DNA of 64,000 bases from Gammaproteobacteria bacterium 45_16_T64 (GCA_002162955.1 MABD01000002.1:45024-109023), one strand, 5' to 3'. Positions 27,987 to 37,294 are shown, counted from the first letter of the stretch. Notes: a model not told the origin generated them from the letters alone. Made by a program: numbers and translations.

Positions 27987-28802
27987 CTATAAAAATAGTT
28001 GTGTGCACACAGTAAATATCGCCATGAGAATCATCAATATCGAAAAAATTCTTTGCAGATTTGGACCAGCCACCCATTTAGCGACGAAGCCCCCGATGGT
28101 CATACCAATCACCCCACCCAAGGCCACATCTTTAAACAGGAGAAGGTCCATGCTGGGATGGTTCAAAACAAACCCCAAGAAACCCGTCGTACTGATTAGC
28201 GCGATAATCACCAGCGAGGTAGCAATTGCTTGTTCAATGGTGAATGCCATCAAGAACATCAAGATCGGTACAACGACAAATCCCCCACCCACGCCAAACA
28301 AACCCGATAACATGCCAGTCGCACTTGCGCCTATGATCATCCAGAAAAAACAAGACACGCTAAACGGACGCTTTTCACTACTGGGAGCCGGACACTGTGC
28401 GACTGACATTTTTCCAAGGGATATTGCCCTCACCCCACCCTGATCTCCTGGATTCCGATTGGCTGACACCCACATATTCCAAGCAACCACTACCACTAGC
28501 CCGCTAAACCACAGCATCAGGGATTTGCCGGAAACATGCTCGTTCATCATATTTCCAAGTGGCGCGAAGGCCGCCCCAACCATGGAATACGCAAGAGCCG
28601 GTCGCCATTGGATGGTATTATTCTTGATACGAATTACTGTGCCATATAACGCACTTACCGCAACAGCACCAAGTGATATGCCAATCGCTTTTTGTGGCTC
28701 CAACTTTAACAACCCGACTAGCAACGGCACTGAGAAAACCGAGCCTCCGGCCCCGGTAAGCCCAAGCACTAAACCAATAAGAACGCCAATCAGTAATATC
28801 AT
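27987..28802 (-). CDS. TauE/SafE-family permease
   Basis: 271 residues with about eight membrane helices in two repeats. The repeat signatures LVLGLTGAGGSVFSVP (N-terminal) and GMLSGLFGVGGGFVVVP (middle) are diagnostic. The family exports small organosulfur or sulfite/sulfonate anions, so sulfite export after persulfide oxidation is a reasonable inference. It lies 18 bases after the ArsR-type regulator and 9 bases before the dioxygenase. Confidence 0.9.
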   Translation of the reverse strand: MILLIGVLIGLVLGLTGAGGSVFSVPLLVGLLKLEPQKAIGISLGAVAVSALYGTVIRIKNNTIQWRPALAYSMVGAAFAPLGNMMNEHVSGKSLMLWFSGLVVVVAWNMWVSANRNPGDQGGVRAISLGKMSVAQCPAPSSEKRPFSVSCFFWMIIGASATGMLSGLFGVGGGFVVVPILMFLMAFTIEQAIATSLVIIALISTTGFLGFVLNHPSMDLLLFKDVALGGVIGMTIGGFVAKWVAGPNLQRIFSILMILMAIFTVCTQLFL

Positions 28803-28820
28803 TGAATGCCTTAACCTATG

Positions 28821-29126
28821 CTATTCCGGACAATATATATTTTTGAGTACCATGATAACTTTCGTCGCTGCATCACCCTGAATACGGTAATAAATTGTTT
28901 GCGAGTCGCGCCGTATCGATACCAAATTCGCGTTACGCAAAGAAGACAAGTGTTGAGACAGCGCAGACTGCGACAAAGGAACAATTTCATTCAATTGGCT
29001 AACTGACATCTCCCCCTCTTGTAAAGAACATAAAATCATAAGGCGCTTCTCATTACTCATCGCCTTTAGTAACGCCGCTGCCCTCGATGCATTTTCCGCC
29101 AACCCGTCTAGCTCAGTATTAGTCAT
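28821..29126 (-). CDS. ArsR-family persulfide sensor (BigR/SqrR/YgaV type)
   Basis: 101-residue winged-helix repressor with recognition helix SQSALSQHLSSL. Two cysteines are placed as in BigR/SqrR: Cys33 in RLMILCSL and one near the end in NIYCPE. In that group a disulfide or tetrasulfide between them releases DNA when sulfide rises. It is the first gene of the operon and presumably autoregulated. The start codon and its GGAG ribosome-binding site lie inside a perfect 14-bp inverted repeat (29115-29150). Confidence 0.9.
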   Translation of the reverse strand: MTNTELDGLAENASRAAALLKAMSNEKRLMILCSLQEGEMSVSQLNEIVPLSQSALSQHLSSLRNANLVSIRRDSQTIYYRIQGDAATKVIMVLKNIYCPE

Positions 29127-29150
29127 AAATATCTCCTTATGACTAATACT
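29115..29150 (-). promoter_or_regulatory. 14-bp perfect inverted repeat spanning the arsR-type start codon
   Basis: AGTATTAGTCATAA (29115-29128) and TTATGACTAATACT (29137-29150) are exact complements with an eight-base loop. In the message the loop holds the GGAG ribosome-binding site and the 3' arm holds the ATG, so the RNA could hide the start. As DNA it contains the same ATTAG...CTAAT core as the upstream operator candidate and could be a second repressor site. Confidence 0.65.
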
Positions 29151-29165
29151 ACGTCACGCCCCGAT

Positions 29166-29185
29166 ATATTAGCAATCACTAATGT
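29166..29185 (-). promoter_or_regulatory. Candidate BigR-type operator
   Basis: ATATTAG (29166-29172), CAATCA, CTAATGT (29179-29185): an inverted repeat about 40 bases before the ArsR-type gene. Further CTAAT copies lie at 29194 and 29206. On the minus strand TAATAT within it resembles a -10 element, so binding would block RNA polymerase. Confidence 0.5.
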
Positions 29186-29214
29186 AGAAACTTCTAATAT
29201 TAAAACTAATACGA

Positions 29215-30138
29215 TTAGACCACCAACGTTACGCTATCTGTACTCAGCAGGTTCATTGAGTCATCCATGACAGACTGCCCCAATTCAGCCCCGTATACGC
29301 GAGACCAAACATTTTTGGCAGGCTTACAATCATAAGAAAACACCACACCCGTCTTTTCTTCCAGTTCAGCAGAAGTCATTATCCAAGCCGCAGCATGACC
29401 AGAGCGTTCCGCTGTACTGGTATCAGGCAGCGCTTTCGCCAACCAGGGTAAGATATTGACCCATAGAAACTGAACCAGCAATGGTGCTGATCTTGCCAAC
29501 CCCGTTCCCGCCATCAACCCAGGATCTAGACAAAAAAAGGACACCTTCGTGCCAGACACCCTGCGGGAAAATTCAATGGTTGTTACCATATTTAGGAATT
29601 TCGACGTGGCATACCGATCCATACCCAGCCGTCGAGAGGAGTCACCTTTGCTTCCACCATTACCACTTCCCTTCGCGCACTGCTCAATCGATTCAAACCG
29701 AGCCCCTCGAAAACCAAACAACCTGGCAGTAATACTCTTGGGGTTATGCGTTCCACTACCAATAAAAAGCACCCGCCCCAGGTGCATGTACGGGAGCAAC
29801 CCTTGGGTCAGTTTCAACGCGGCCAAATGATTCACGACAAAGGTCTCTTCAAGCTCGTCATCAGTAAATCGAGTATCACCAACAATCTGCACGCCCGCAT
29901 TATTAATAAGGCCAGCAATACTCCCCCGCCAAGACGCGATAAAATCATCAACACTGCGCATAGAGCATAGATCTAATGGCATCACTGAACAGTTCACCCC
30001 ACACGTGTCCGCCAAAATCTTCCCCCTAACAACATCCCTGACAGCAAAGACAACCTGGTTCTCCTTATCTTTAGCCAGCGACTTTGCGATTGAAAGCCCA
30101 AGTCCACTTGTAGCACCCGTAATAATATACGTTTTCAT
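29215..30138 (-). CDS. Short-chain dehydrogenase (protochlorophyllide reductase / RDH-like)
   Basis: 307 residues, extended SDR. Motifs: cofactor loop GATSGLGLSIA, LINNAGVQ, catalytic YATSK near residue 197, and PGLMAGTGLAR after it. The layout is like retinol dehydrogenase or light-dependent protochlorophyllide reductase-like SDRs, but photosynthesis genes are absent, so the substrate is unknown. It is divergent from a TetR regulator with a 101-base gap carrying a TAGTTAACTA palindrome, so it is likely that regulator's target. Confidence 0.85.
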   Translation of the reverse strand: MKTYIITGATSGLGLSIAKSLAKDKENQVVFAVRDVVRGKILADTCGVNCSVMPLDLCSMRSVDDFIASWRGSIAGLINNAGVQIVGDTRFTDDELEETFVVNHLAALKLTQGLLPYMHLGRVLFIGSGTHNPKSITARLFGFRGARFESIEQCAKGSGNGGSKGDSSRRLGMDRYATSKFLNMVTTIEFSRRVSGTKVSFFCLDPGLMAGTGLARSAPLLVQFLWVNILPWLAKALPDTSTAERSGHAAAWIMTSAELEEKTGVVFSYDCKPAKNVWSRVYGAELGQSVMDDSMNLLSTDSVTLVV

Positions 30139-30209
30139 ATTCCTAACTCCCTAATTAAACTGTCTTGCTACCCAACCATCTAACGTCTGTTACTATGTTA
30201 ATGGTAAAT

Positions 30210-30219
30210 TAGTTAACTA
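30210..30219. promoter_or_regulatory. Palindrome in SDR/TetR divergent region
   Basis: TAGTTAACTA is a perfect 10-base palindrome 21 bases before the TetR start, with partly symmetric A/T flanks. It is placed as an operator for the TetR-type repressor would be. Confidence 0.4.
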
Positions 30220-30239
30220 TTTGAGAGTATTCGCATTCC

Positions 30240-30866
30240 ATGCTACCCAAGAAAGAGCGCTTCAAACCCCGCAAATCACCGGCCCAAAGCCGATCCACAC
30301 ATACCGTAGATGCAATATTTGAAGCGACTATTCAGGTTTTACTGAGCCAAGGTCCAAGCAAACTAACGACGACTAAGATTGCTGACCGCGCAGGCGTGTC
30401 TGTCGGTACTCTCTATCAGTATTTTGGTGACAAGCAGAGCTTAATATCATCAGTGTTAGAAAAACACTTAGTAGAAGTGACTGAGTTTGTAGAAGCGGCC
30501 TGTGATGAAAACCGACATAAAACACTAGAGGTCATGACCACCAACCTCATCAAGGCATTCTTTAACGCCAAGTTCTCACACCCTGAGGCGTCAAAGGCAC
30601 TCTATGCGGTAGCCTCAGAAGTTGAAGGTGGGCAAATGGTAACAACACTCATGCAACGCTCCCAAGCATCCATTTGCGGATTACTTTCCAGCGCAAGTGA
30701 TGCACACTTTGAGGACCCAATAACCGCAACATTTACGGTTTCAACGGCAATGGTAGGCCCAGTGCAGGCCTTATTGGCGATAGATGCACCACAACAATAC
30801 CAAGATAAAATATGTTCCCATCTATGCAAAATGTCATATAGCTATTTGAGAGAGATTTCTACATAG
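30240..30866 (+). CDS. TetR-family transcriptional regulator
   Basis: 208 residues. N-terminal HTH near 36-80 with TTTKIADRAGVSVGTLYQYFGDKQ, the standard TetR signature. The C-terminal ligand domain is not specific. It is divergent from the SDR gene and probably represses it and itself; the ligand is unknown. The 275 bases downstream (30867-31141) show no gene. Confidence 0.88.
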   Translation: MLPKKERFKPRKSPAQSRSTHTVDAIFEATIQVLLSQGPSKLTTTKIADRAGVSVGTLYQYFGDKQSLISSVLEKHLVEVTEFVEAACDENRHKTLEVMTTNLIKAFFNAKFSHPEASKALYAVASEVEGGQMVTTLMQRSQASICGLLSSASDAHFEDPITATFTVSTAMVGPVQALLAIDAPQQYQDKICSHLCKMSYSYLREIST

Positions 30867-31141
30867 CAACTATAAAACGTCTAGAAGCTTCTCAACAAAA
30901 TCAGGAGAGGGTGAATCATCGAAAATTAGAGGTACAGATAAGAAAGGACAGAAGGAAACCCATCGCCAACGGTAAGAACTGATCTTGCGGGAGAAATTCT
31001 CCTCCGTCCTTCCCAATACAACCACTAGGATGTGGCAACACCGAGTATCAAGTGTGGATACTCCAGCTGTCTAAATGTAAGTTGACTAATTTACATGGCG
31101 GTTTGACTTAATTATTCAGCGAACAAAGTACCGTGTTCACT

Positions 31142-31822
31142 CTACGCTACTTTTGAGTCTTCTATGGCCGTTTTAAAGACTGGCAAATTGTACTGTCGAA
31201 CAAAATCGACCCCTCTCATTTCCCCTCTCACTGTCAACTGCCAATAGTAATGATTGAAATTACGATTCAAATCGGCTCCCCGTAATTTTTCAGGGGTATC
31301 AATACTCAATGCCAAGCATGATTCGTTAGCGTCAAGGATAACTGTTGGTTCTATGGATTTTGACCAAATGGTATCATTATGGGTGGTCTCATCCGACCCT
31401 ACTCTCGAAGTATAAAAGTGCATGCAACACAATGATGCTCTAAATTTTGTATTCGGCTGAGCTTGGATTATTTTCGAAAACAAAGGACCTTTAATCTTCC
31501 CTCCAATTTGGCCGCCGACAATTCCCGGGTAGGGAGACATTTCGAAAACAACCTGTCCAAAACGCGCCTCACCTATTACCGGCGACAACGCTCTGTAAAA
31601 AAGTATGACAGCTACCAATGGAAATATTAACACCAACACCCCAGCAGGGTTTCTTTCCTCTATTACCAGAGAAATTAACGGCAGTGTAAGCGCTGTGGGA
31701 AACGCCCAACCTATTGCCATAATCCAACGAACAAGCATCCCTCCTTGAACACTGGATCTAATCTTCTTATTGGCCCAGCCATGATATGACTTCCAATCTG
31801 ATGTAATCGCACTACTTTGCAT
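31142..31822 (-). CDS. Membrane protein with DUF3592-like layout
   Basis: 226 residues. Two adjacent hydrophobic helices (about 33-52 and 58-76), followed by a beta-rich soluble domain of about 150 residues. The final segment HYYWQLTVRGEMRGVDFVRQ followed by YNLPVF resembles the ends of DUF3592-type proteins. Function unknown. It lies 66 bases after the MFS gene start, in the same direction as MFS-aroC-prmB and downstream of them, and may be the last gene of that transcript. Confidence 0.65.
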   Translation of the reverse strand: MQSSAITSDWKSYHGWANKKIRSSVQGGMLVRWIMAIGWAFPTALTLPLISLVIEERNPAGVLVLIFPLVAVILFYRALSPVIGEARFGQVVFEMSPYPGIVGGQIGGKIKGPLFSKIIQAQPNTKFRASLCCMHFYTSRVGSDETTHNDTIWSKSIEPTVILDANESCLALSIDTPEKLRGADLNRNFNHYYWQLTVRGEMRGVDFVRQYNLPVFKTAIEDSKVA

Positions 31823-31888
31823 AAATACGTTCTTCCTTAACGTTAAATCTATAAAATATAGTTTTGAATAATCACACTCTCAAAAAAT

Positions 31889-33076
31889 TCAAACCACAGC
31901 TTTAGGTAACTTAAACCACGCTAATATCGCGCCAAGCCCACAGGCAAGTGAAGCAATATAGAATGAAGATTCCCCACCAAAGTCCTCCCACATAATACCC
32001 GCCAGAAAGGAACCCACCGCTCCGCCCCCACCAAAACTCAACGCACTATAAAAAGCTTGGGCTTGACCTGAAGATCTCGCACTAAAGTGATGTTGAACCC
32101 AGTGAATGGCCACCGCATGAAAAACACCAAATGTAGCTGCATGGCAAATTTGAGAAAACACCACCAGCACCACTTGCTCAGGGTACAGTGCTGTTAGCAA
32201 CCAACGCAGAGCACCTAGCGCTAAACTAAATGCCAGCAAAAATGCCGACGAATAGCGATCCATCAATTTATGCATCACCATAAAAATGAGAATTTCCGCG
32301 ATCACCCCAATAGCCCACAACCATCCAATAGCCACCTTGCTATATCCACTTTCTTCCATAAATATCGAATAGAACGAGTAATAAGGTCCGTGAGATACCT
32401 GCATTAAAAAACACACTATAAAAAAGACGATCACTGGACCGCGATTAAGTTGATGTAAAAAACTCGTCTCTTCTTTTTTCTTAATAGGTACTGCTGGAGG
32501 CTCAGCAACAAACAAACTACTCAACCAAATAAGCGCCATCATTGTAACCAAATAATAGGGCAGCATCCCTACAGACGAAACATCAAACACCCAGCCAAAC
32601 CCAACCACAGTGAACACAAACCCTATTGAGCCCCAGACACGAATGCGACTATATTCATGCTGACGATCTTGCAACGAATTTAACGTCACCACCTCAAATT
32701 GCGGGAGTATGGCATTCCAAAAAAACGTAAATGACGCCACTAAGAAGGCATAACCCCAGAAATCGGGTTGAAAGAATATCGTGGAAAAAAACACCGTCGT
32801 TAAGGCTGCTCCCCAACGAATAATGCGCACTCTGCGCCCCGTTTTATCTGCGAGGTACCCCCAGATATTTGGAGCAATGATCTTAGTCCCCATCAAGATA
32901 GCCATCAACTGACCAATCTCTATTGGGCTGAACCCTTCATCCTTTAGGTACAATCCCCAATAAGGCAGCAGTGCCCCCAACAAGCTAAAGTAGAAAAAAT
33001 AAAAGCCCGACAAGCTCCAATAAGGAACCGCTGCCGGGCTAGTCTCATTTATGGTTTTACTGCCAACATCTGTCAT
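31889..33076 (-). CDS. MFS transporter (HcaT / phenylpropionate-permease type)
   Basis: 395 residues, twelve membrane helices, starting with YWSLSGFYFFYFSLLGALLP as in the MFS_1-like/HcaT branch. The loop 2-3 signature is degenerate but present as GYLADKTGRRVRI. Substrate unknown: the branch name comes from 3-phenylpropionate transport in E. coli. It lies 15 bases downstream of aroC; the order prmB-aroC-MFS is also seen in Pseudomonas, so the position is ancestral rather than functional evidence. Confidence 0.87.
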   Translation of the reverse strand: MTDVGSKTINETSPAAVPYWSLSGFYFFYFSLLGALLPYWGLYLKDEGFSPIEIGQLMAILMGTKIIAPNIWGYLADKTGRRVRIIRWGAALTTVFFSTIFFQPDFWGYAFLVASFTFFWNAILPQFEVVTLNSLQDRQHEYSRIRVWGSIGFVFTVVGFGWVFDVSSVGMLPYYLVTMMALIWLSSLFVAEPPAVPIKKKEETSFLHQLNRGPVIVFFIVCFLMQVSHGPYYSFYSIFMEESGYSKVAIGWLWAIGVIAEILIFMVMHKLMDRYSSAFLLAFSLALGALRWLLTALYPEQVVLVVFSQICHAATFGVFHAVAIHWVQHHFSARSSGQAQAFYSALSFGGGGAVGSFLAGIMWEDFGGESSFYIASLACGLGAILAWFKLPKAVV

Positions 33077-33091
33077 CTATTAAAAAGGGTT

Positions 33092-34192
33092 CTATTCAAC
33101 AGACGCTGGGATTACAGGCGTGTCAGTTGTTACACCTGCATTCTGCGCGCGATGGCGCATCAAGTGATCCATCACCACCAAAGCCATCATTGCTTCAGCT
33201 ATTGGGGTAGCCCTCACACCAACACACGGGTCATGCCGCCCTTTAGTCACGACTTCGACTACTTCTCCCTGCTTATTGATACTCTTTCCCGGTAATAGCA
33301 TGCTAGATGTTGGCTTTAGTGCTATGTGGGCAATCAAATCTTGACCAGAGGAAATCCCACCGAGTATCCCGCCTGCATGATTACTCAAAAAGCCTTCTGG
33401 TGTCATCTCATCACGATGCTGCTCACCCTGTTGACTGACGCACTCGAATCCATCACCAATCTCTACGCCTTTTACGGCATTAATACTCATCAAGGCATGC
33501 GCAAGCTCCGCATCAAGGCGATCAAATATAGGCTCCCCTAGCCCAGGAATCATTCCAGAGGCCACAACCGTGACTTTTGCCCCAACAGAACTCCCCGCTT
33601 TACGTAATTTGTTAATCAACTCTTCCATTTCAGGTACCACTGAAGCGTCAGGGGAGAAAAATGGATTTGTCGATACCACATCCCAATCAATAGTCTTTGG
33701 TTTAATCGGGCCAATTTGTGAAACGTACCCGCGCACATCGATACCCTGAGTTTCTTTGAGATACTTTTTTGCAATAGCGCCAGCGGCAACTCGCATCGCG
33801 GTTTCACGCGCGGAAGAGCGGCCTCCTCCACGGTAGTCTCGAATACCGTATTTATGCTCATAGGTATAATCAGCATGCCCTGGTCGGAAGGTATTCATGA
33901 TCTCTGAATAGTCTTTGGATTTCTGATTAGTATTTTTGATCAATAGGCCAATAGGCGTTCCTGTAGTCTTACCTTCAAACACTCCCGATAGAATTTGCAC
34001 CTGATCAGGCTCTTTCCGCTGCGTGGAATACTTAGATGTACCGGGTTTTCGGCGATCCAAATCCGTTTGTAAATCAGCTTCACACAGATCCATGCCTGGA
34101 GGGCAACCATCAACAATACATCCAAGGGCTTCACCATGGCTTTCACCAAAGGTCGTGATGCGAAATAACTGACCAAAACTATTGCCTGCCAT
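33092..34192 (-). CDS. aroC: Chorismate synthase
   Basis: FMN-dependent anti-1,4-elimination of phosphate from EPSP to give chorismate, the last common step of aromatic synthesis. It has 366 residues. The three family signatures are intact: [18 protein letters not shown] near the N-terminus, the [19 protein letters not shown] region near 125, and [17 protein letters not shown] near 325. The MFS gene follows by 15 bases and prmB lies 88 bases upstream. Confidence 0.97.
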   Translation of the reverse strand: MAGNSFGQLFRITTFGESHGEALGCIVDGCPPGMDLCEADLQTDLDRRKPGTSKYSTQRKEPDQVQILSGVFEGKTTGTPIGLLIKNTNQKSKDYSEIMNTFRPGHADYTYEHKYGIRDYRGGGRSSARETAMRVAAGAIAKKYLKETQGIDVRGYVSQIGPIKPKTIDWDVVSTNPFFSPDASVVPEMEELINKLRKAGSSVGAKVTVVASGMIPGLGEPIFDRLDAELAHALMSINAVKGVEIGDGFECVSQQGEQHRDEMTPEGFLSNHAGGILGGISSGQDLIAHIALKPTSSMLLPGKSINKQGEVVEVVTKGRHDPCVGVRATPIAEAMMALVVMDHLMRHRAQNAGVTTDTPVIPASVE

Positions 34193-34280
34193 AATGTTTT
34201 CTTAGCCTTAACCGATATCAAAAATAGGAATAAATACACAGCCGGGCATTATACCCAGGTGTACCGACTCTACCAAGCCT

Positions 34281-35246
34281 CTACTCGACCAAGTCGGCCT
34301 GATAATGATCAATTTGTTCTTTAGTTAGCAAGAATACACCATGGCCACCCCTTTCAAACTCTAACCAGGTAAAAGGCACGTTGGCATAGGTTTCTTCTAA
34401 TGCCTCCCAAGAGTTCCCTACTTCAATCACTGCAATACCGCCTGGATTCAAATGCCTAGATAGATTAGCCAGCATGATACGTACTAAATCCAATCCATCT
34501 GCGCCTGCTTCCAGCGCCATGCGGGGCTCATGATGGTATTCATCAGGCAAAGCGTCCATATCTGGCTGATCGACATAAGGAGGGTTACTGATAATGATGT
34601 CGTAGCTGCGGCCTTCTAACGCTTCAAATAGATCTGAATAGACCAAATTCACTTGCCCATCCATGCCATGGAGCTCAATATTTTTCTCCGCCACATCGAG
34701 GGCGTCTTCGCTCAAGTCCGTACAATCGACCATTGCCTCTGGAAACGCCATTCCTGCCGCAATACCAATACACCCGCTGCCTGTACACATATCGAGAATA
34801 CTCTCGACATTCTCAGGCTCAACCCAAGGTTCAAATTGATTTTCGATCAACTCACCAATCGGCGAACGCGGAATTAACACTCGCTGATCCACCAAAAATG
34901 GCACACCACAGAACCAAGATGTCCCTGTTATATAGGCTGTTGGCCTTCGATCAATCAACCTCTCACGGATAAGCGCTATTACTTCGCGCTTTTCCGTAGT
35001 GGTAAGTCTATTGTCTTTTACACCTGGATCTACATCCATTGGCAAATGCAGGGCATGTAACACCAGGGCTACCGCTTCATCCCACGGATCATCATAACCG
35101 TGACCCAATGCAACCTCGGCCTGGTGGAACCGACTCACGGTCCAACGAAGAAAATCGCTTATGGTGTGAAGGTCGCTCAACAACTCCTGGTCATCATCCA
35201 GCTGATCCACCACTCGTTGCATACCCGTTATTTGAGAAGATTCCAC
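34281..35246 (-). CDS. prmB: 50S ribosomal protein L3 N5-glutamine methyltransferase
   Basis: SAM-dependent methyltransferase modifying a glutamine of ribosomal protein L3. It has 321 residues from GTG 35246 (AGGG upstream); an ATG at 35222 is the alternative. N-terminal helical domain, then the SAM loop DMCTGSGCIGIAAGMAFPEA and the glutamine-binding motif ISNPPYVDQPD. PrmB is favoured over PrmC (release-factor methylase) because of its N-terminal region (SDFLRWTVSRFHQAEVALGH) and adjacency to aroC. Confidence 0.92.
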   Translation of the reverse strand: MESSQITGMQRVVDQLDDDQELLSDLHTISDFLRWTVSRFHQAEVALGHGYDDPWDEAVALVLHALHLPMDVDPGVKDNRLTTTEKREVIALIRERLIDRRPTAYITGTSWFCGVPFLVDQRVLIPRSPIGELIENQFEPWVEPENVESILDMCTGSGCIGIAAGMAFPEAMVDCTDLSEDALDVAEKNIELHGMDGQVNLVYSDLFEALEGRSYDIIISNPPYVDQPDMDALPDEYHHEPRMALEAGADGLDLVRIMLANLSRHLNPGGIAVIEVGNSWEALEETYANVPFTWLEFERGGHGVFLLTKEQIDHYQADLVE

Positions 35247-35334
35247 ACCATCACCCTATTATGTTCGCTAAAAAAGATACTTATAGCGGAATAATAACAG
35301 TGTTTCAGCAAATCATTGAGAACCTAGGCAAAAA

Positions 35335-35502
35335 TTACCTTTTCAGGCGTCGCATTCGCGTACGCGCCTTAATCTGACAACGGCAACGTTTATGCTTCAA
35401 TCCTACCGCCGAAAGGGTTGGCGTATATTGATTATCAGACGGAAATGGGGGAATAACTGAAACAGACAAACAGAGTTCACGTTGACTCACTACGTCGGTC
35501 AT
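35335..35502 (-). CDS. Possible 55-residue basic small protein
   Basis: ATG 35502 has AGGA eight bases upstream. The product has a neutral N-terminus (MTDVVSQREL) and a very basic end (KHKRCRCQIKARTRMRRLKR). No similarity recognised. It occupies part of an otherwise empty 596-base gap upstream of prmB on the same strand. Chance ORFs of this size occur, so support is only the ribosome-binding site and composition. Confidence 0.3.
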   Translation of the reverse strand: MTDVVSQRELCLSVSVIPPFPSDNQYTPTLSAVGLKHKRCRCQIKARTRMRRLKR

Positions 35503-35656
35503 GTCTACATCCTGGCGGCTGAGGAAAAGGAAAATGGATAATAGCGAAACATGATCACTTTTCGAACGATTATTTTGATCTTATAGCAAGATGCTTATTC
35601 CTTTCTTAATCCCCGCAGATAAAACCGCTCAACTTCCAAAGAATTACCCGTCTCAA

Positions 35657-35684
35657 TTGCATGACTGGGCGGTCGCTCTATAAT
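35657..35684 (+). promoter_or_regulatory. Sigma70-like promoter ahead of the ethylmalonyl-CoA operon
   Basis: TTGCAT (35657-35662), a 16-base spacer and a consensus TATAAT (35679-35684). It would give a leader of roughly 150 bases before the first ATG. Confidence 0.45.
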
Positions 35685-35750
35685 CTATGCATATGCTTCT
35701 TCGGAAGCTAAAATATGCGGCCGCAATTCTACATCTTCATTTTTTTGACT

Positions 35751-35768
35751 GATTATCGAAGGATAATC
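35751..35768 (+). promoter_or_regulatory. GATTATC inverted repeat in operon leader
   Basis: GATTATC, GAAG, GATAATC: seven-base perfect arms with a four-base loop, 75 bases before the first gene and downstream of the putative promoter. It could be a repressor site or a leader hairpin. Confidence 0.4.
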
Positions 35769-35842
35769 TTAAAAGAAACACTGCGACGATTTGGGCAATA
35801 CGATTCGGCGGCGCGATATAGACACTCTATTTAATTACGAAA

Positions 35843-37294
35843 ATGGGTAACTTGATGAAACTGACACTAACTGATGCTGAAACTCAGCCAATTCTATCTA
35901 CATTGGCTGATTCCAACGCTAACTTCACTGCAACCTACCCTGGAGATTCTTCTGATCGCCAGCAGGTCCACACAGTGTACGGCGGAGCGAATCTTTTTAA
36001 GGCGGGTTCGGCACAAAAGCTTGGTGGTATTGCGTTACGTAACTTAGACACGTTTGCACCAAATTTCTGCGCGCTTGCAAAAGTAGTGGGCTTTCCTAAT
36101 GCACATATATTACCGTCCTCAGAGGCAGAAATTGCAATTCTAGGCACCGCTTGTGCCGAAGATACCGCCGCAATGAAAGACATCAATCCGGCCGCATGGT
36201 TAGCCTACACAGTATATGAACGCATCGTAGCAAAACTGAAGAACGAGCCTATTGAAGACAATAGAATAGATTTTGAAGATGGCTACGGAAACCGTCCAGA
36301 CGAAGAAGAAGATGCAGATGCTGTGCGCTGTGCTGAAGAAGTCGCGAAAGGCATTGAAGAAGGTAATCTACCTCCTTTTATTGGTATCCGAATCAAGACC
36401 TTCACTGAAGAATGCCGCGAACGCTCTGTACGTACTCTCGATTTGTTTTTAACACGTTTAGCAGAAGTTAACGGTGCCAAACTACCGAACAACTTTATTA
36501 TCACTCTGCCTAAAGTGACTCACCCTGAGCAAGTGACGGCGTTAGCCAACCTGCTTGATGTGATTGAAGAAAAGTGTGGATACGAAAAAAACTCAATCCA
36601 ACTAGAAATCATGATCGAGACAACACAATCAATCATTGACCCCGCTGGCGACAATCAAGTCTATAAGTTAGTTCAAGCCGCCAATGGCCGTTGTCGTTCT
36701 GCAATATTCGGAACCTATGATTACACCGCAACCTGTAACATCACTGCTGCTTACCAAACTCATACACATCCTTCGTGTGATTTTGCACGCCATGTTATCC
36801 AGGTATCATTAGCGGGTACCGGTATCACTATCTGTGACGGCGCAACCACATCGATGCCTATCGGCCCACACAGAGCGACGCCAGACGCTCCTCTCTCCAA
36901 TGAGCAAGTATTGGAAAATACACGCGTAGTACACGGTGCATGGAAGCTGCATTTTGATAATGTACGTCACTCATTAGAGCATGCATATTATCAAGGCTGG
37001 GACCTTAACCCTGCACAACTTCCTATTCGTTATGCCGCTGTTTATAGCTACTTCCTTGAAGGCCTACCTGATGCCTCTAAGCGACTTTCTGCTTTCATCA
37101 ACAAGGCTGCTCAAGCCACTTTAGTAGGCAACACCTTTGACGACGCCGCAACTGGCCAGGGCCTGTTGAATTTCTTCTTGCGTGGTATCGCCTGCGGTGC
37201 AATCACTGAAGAAGAAGCAACAGCAACGGGCATCACTATGGACGAGTTACGTTCACGTTCATTCGTTCATATTGTTGCAAACCGCACTAAATAA
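35843..37294 (+). CDS. HpcH/HpaI-type CoA-ester lyase (DUF6986-like), ethylmalonyl-CoA operon
   Basis: 483 residues, longer than the 300-350 of typical malyl-CoA lyases. It has the HpcH/HpaI barrel: metal site DFEDGYGNRPDEEE, then IGIRIKTFTEE, and LEIMIETTQSIID supplying the second acidic ligand. First gene of an operon with the other ethylmalonyl-CoA enzymes, so it probably cleaves methylmalyl-CoA to glyoxylate and propionyl-CoA (and perhaps malyl-CoA). The start could be ATG 35843 or the ATG at 35855; neither has a strong ribosome-binding site. It is 18 bases from the dehydrogenase gene. Confidence 0.75.
   Translation: MGNLMKLTLTDAETQPILSTLADSNANFTATYPGDSSDRQQVHTVYGGANLFKAGSAQKLGGIALRNLDTFAPNFCALAKVVGFPNAHILPSSEAEIAILGTACAEDTAAMKDINPAAWLAYTVYERIVAKLKNEPIEDNRIDFEDGYGNRPDEEEDADAVRCAEEVAKGIEEGNLPPFIGIRIKTFTEECRERSVRTLDLFLTRLAEVNGAKLPNNFIITLPKVTHPEQVTALANLLDVIEEKCGYEKNSIQLEIMIETTQSIIDPAGDNQVYKLVQAANGRCRSAIFGTYDYTATCNITAAYQTHTHPSCDFARHVIQVSLAGTGITICDGATTSMPIGPHRATPDAPLSNEQVLENTRVVHGAWKLHFDNVRHSLEHAYYQGWDLNPAQLPIRYAAVYSYFLEGLPDASKRLSAFINKAAQATLVGNTFDDAATGQGLLNFFLRGIACGAITEEEATATGITMDELRSRSFVHIVANRTK

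Larger units (their letters stand above)
35503..35842. other. Promoter/leader region of the ethylmalonyl-CoA operon
   Basis: About 340 bases without a gene. It holds a sigma70-like promoter (35657-35684) and a small inverted repeat (35751-35768) ahead of the operon start at 35843. Nothing else was recognised. Confidence 0.5.
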
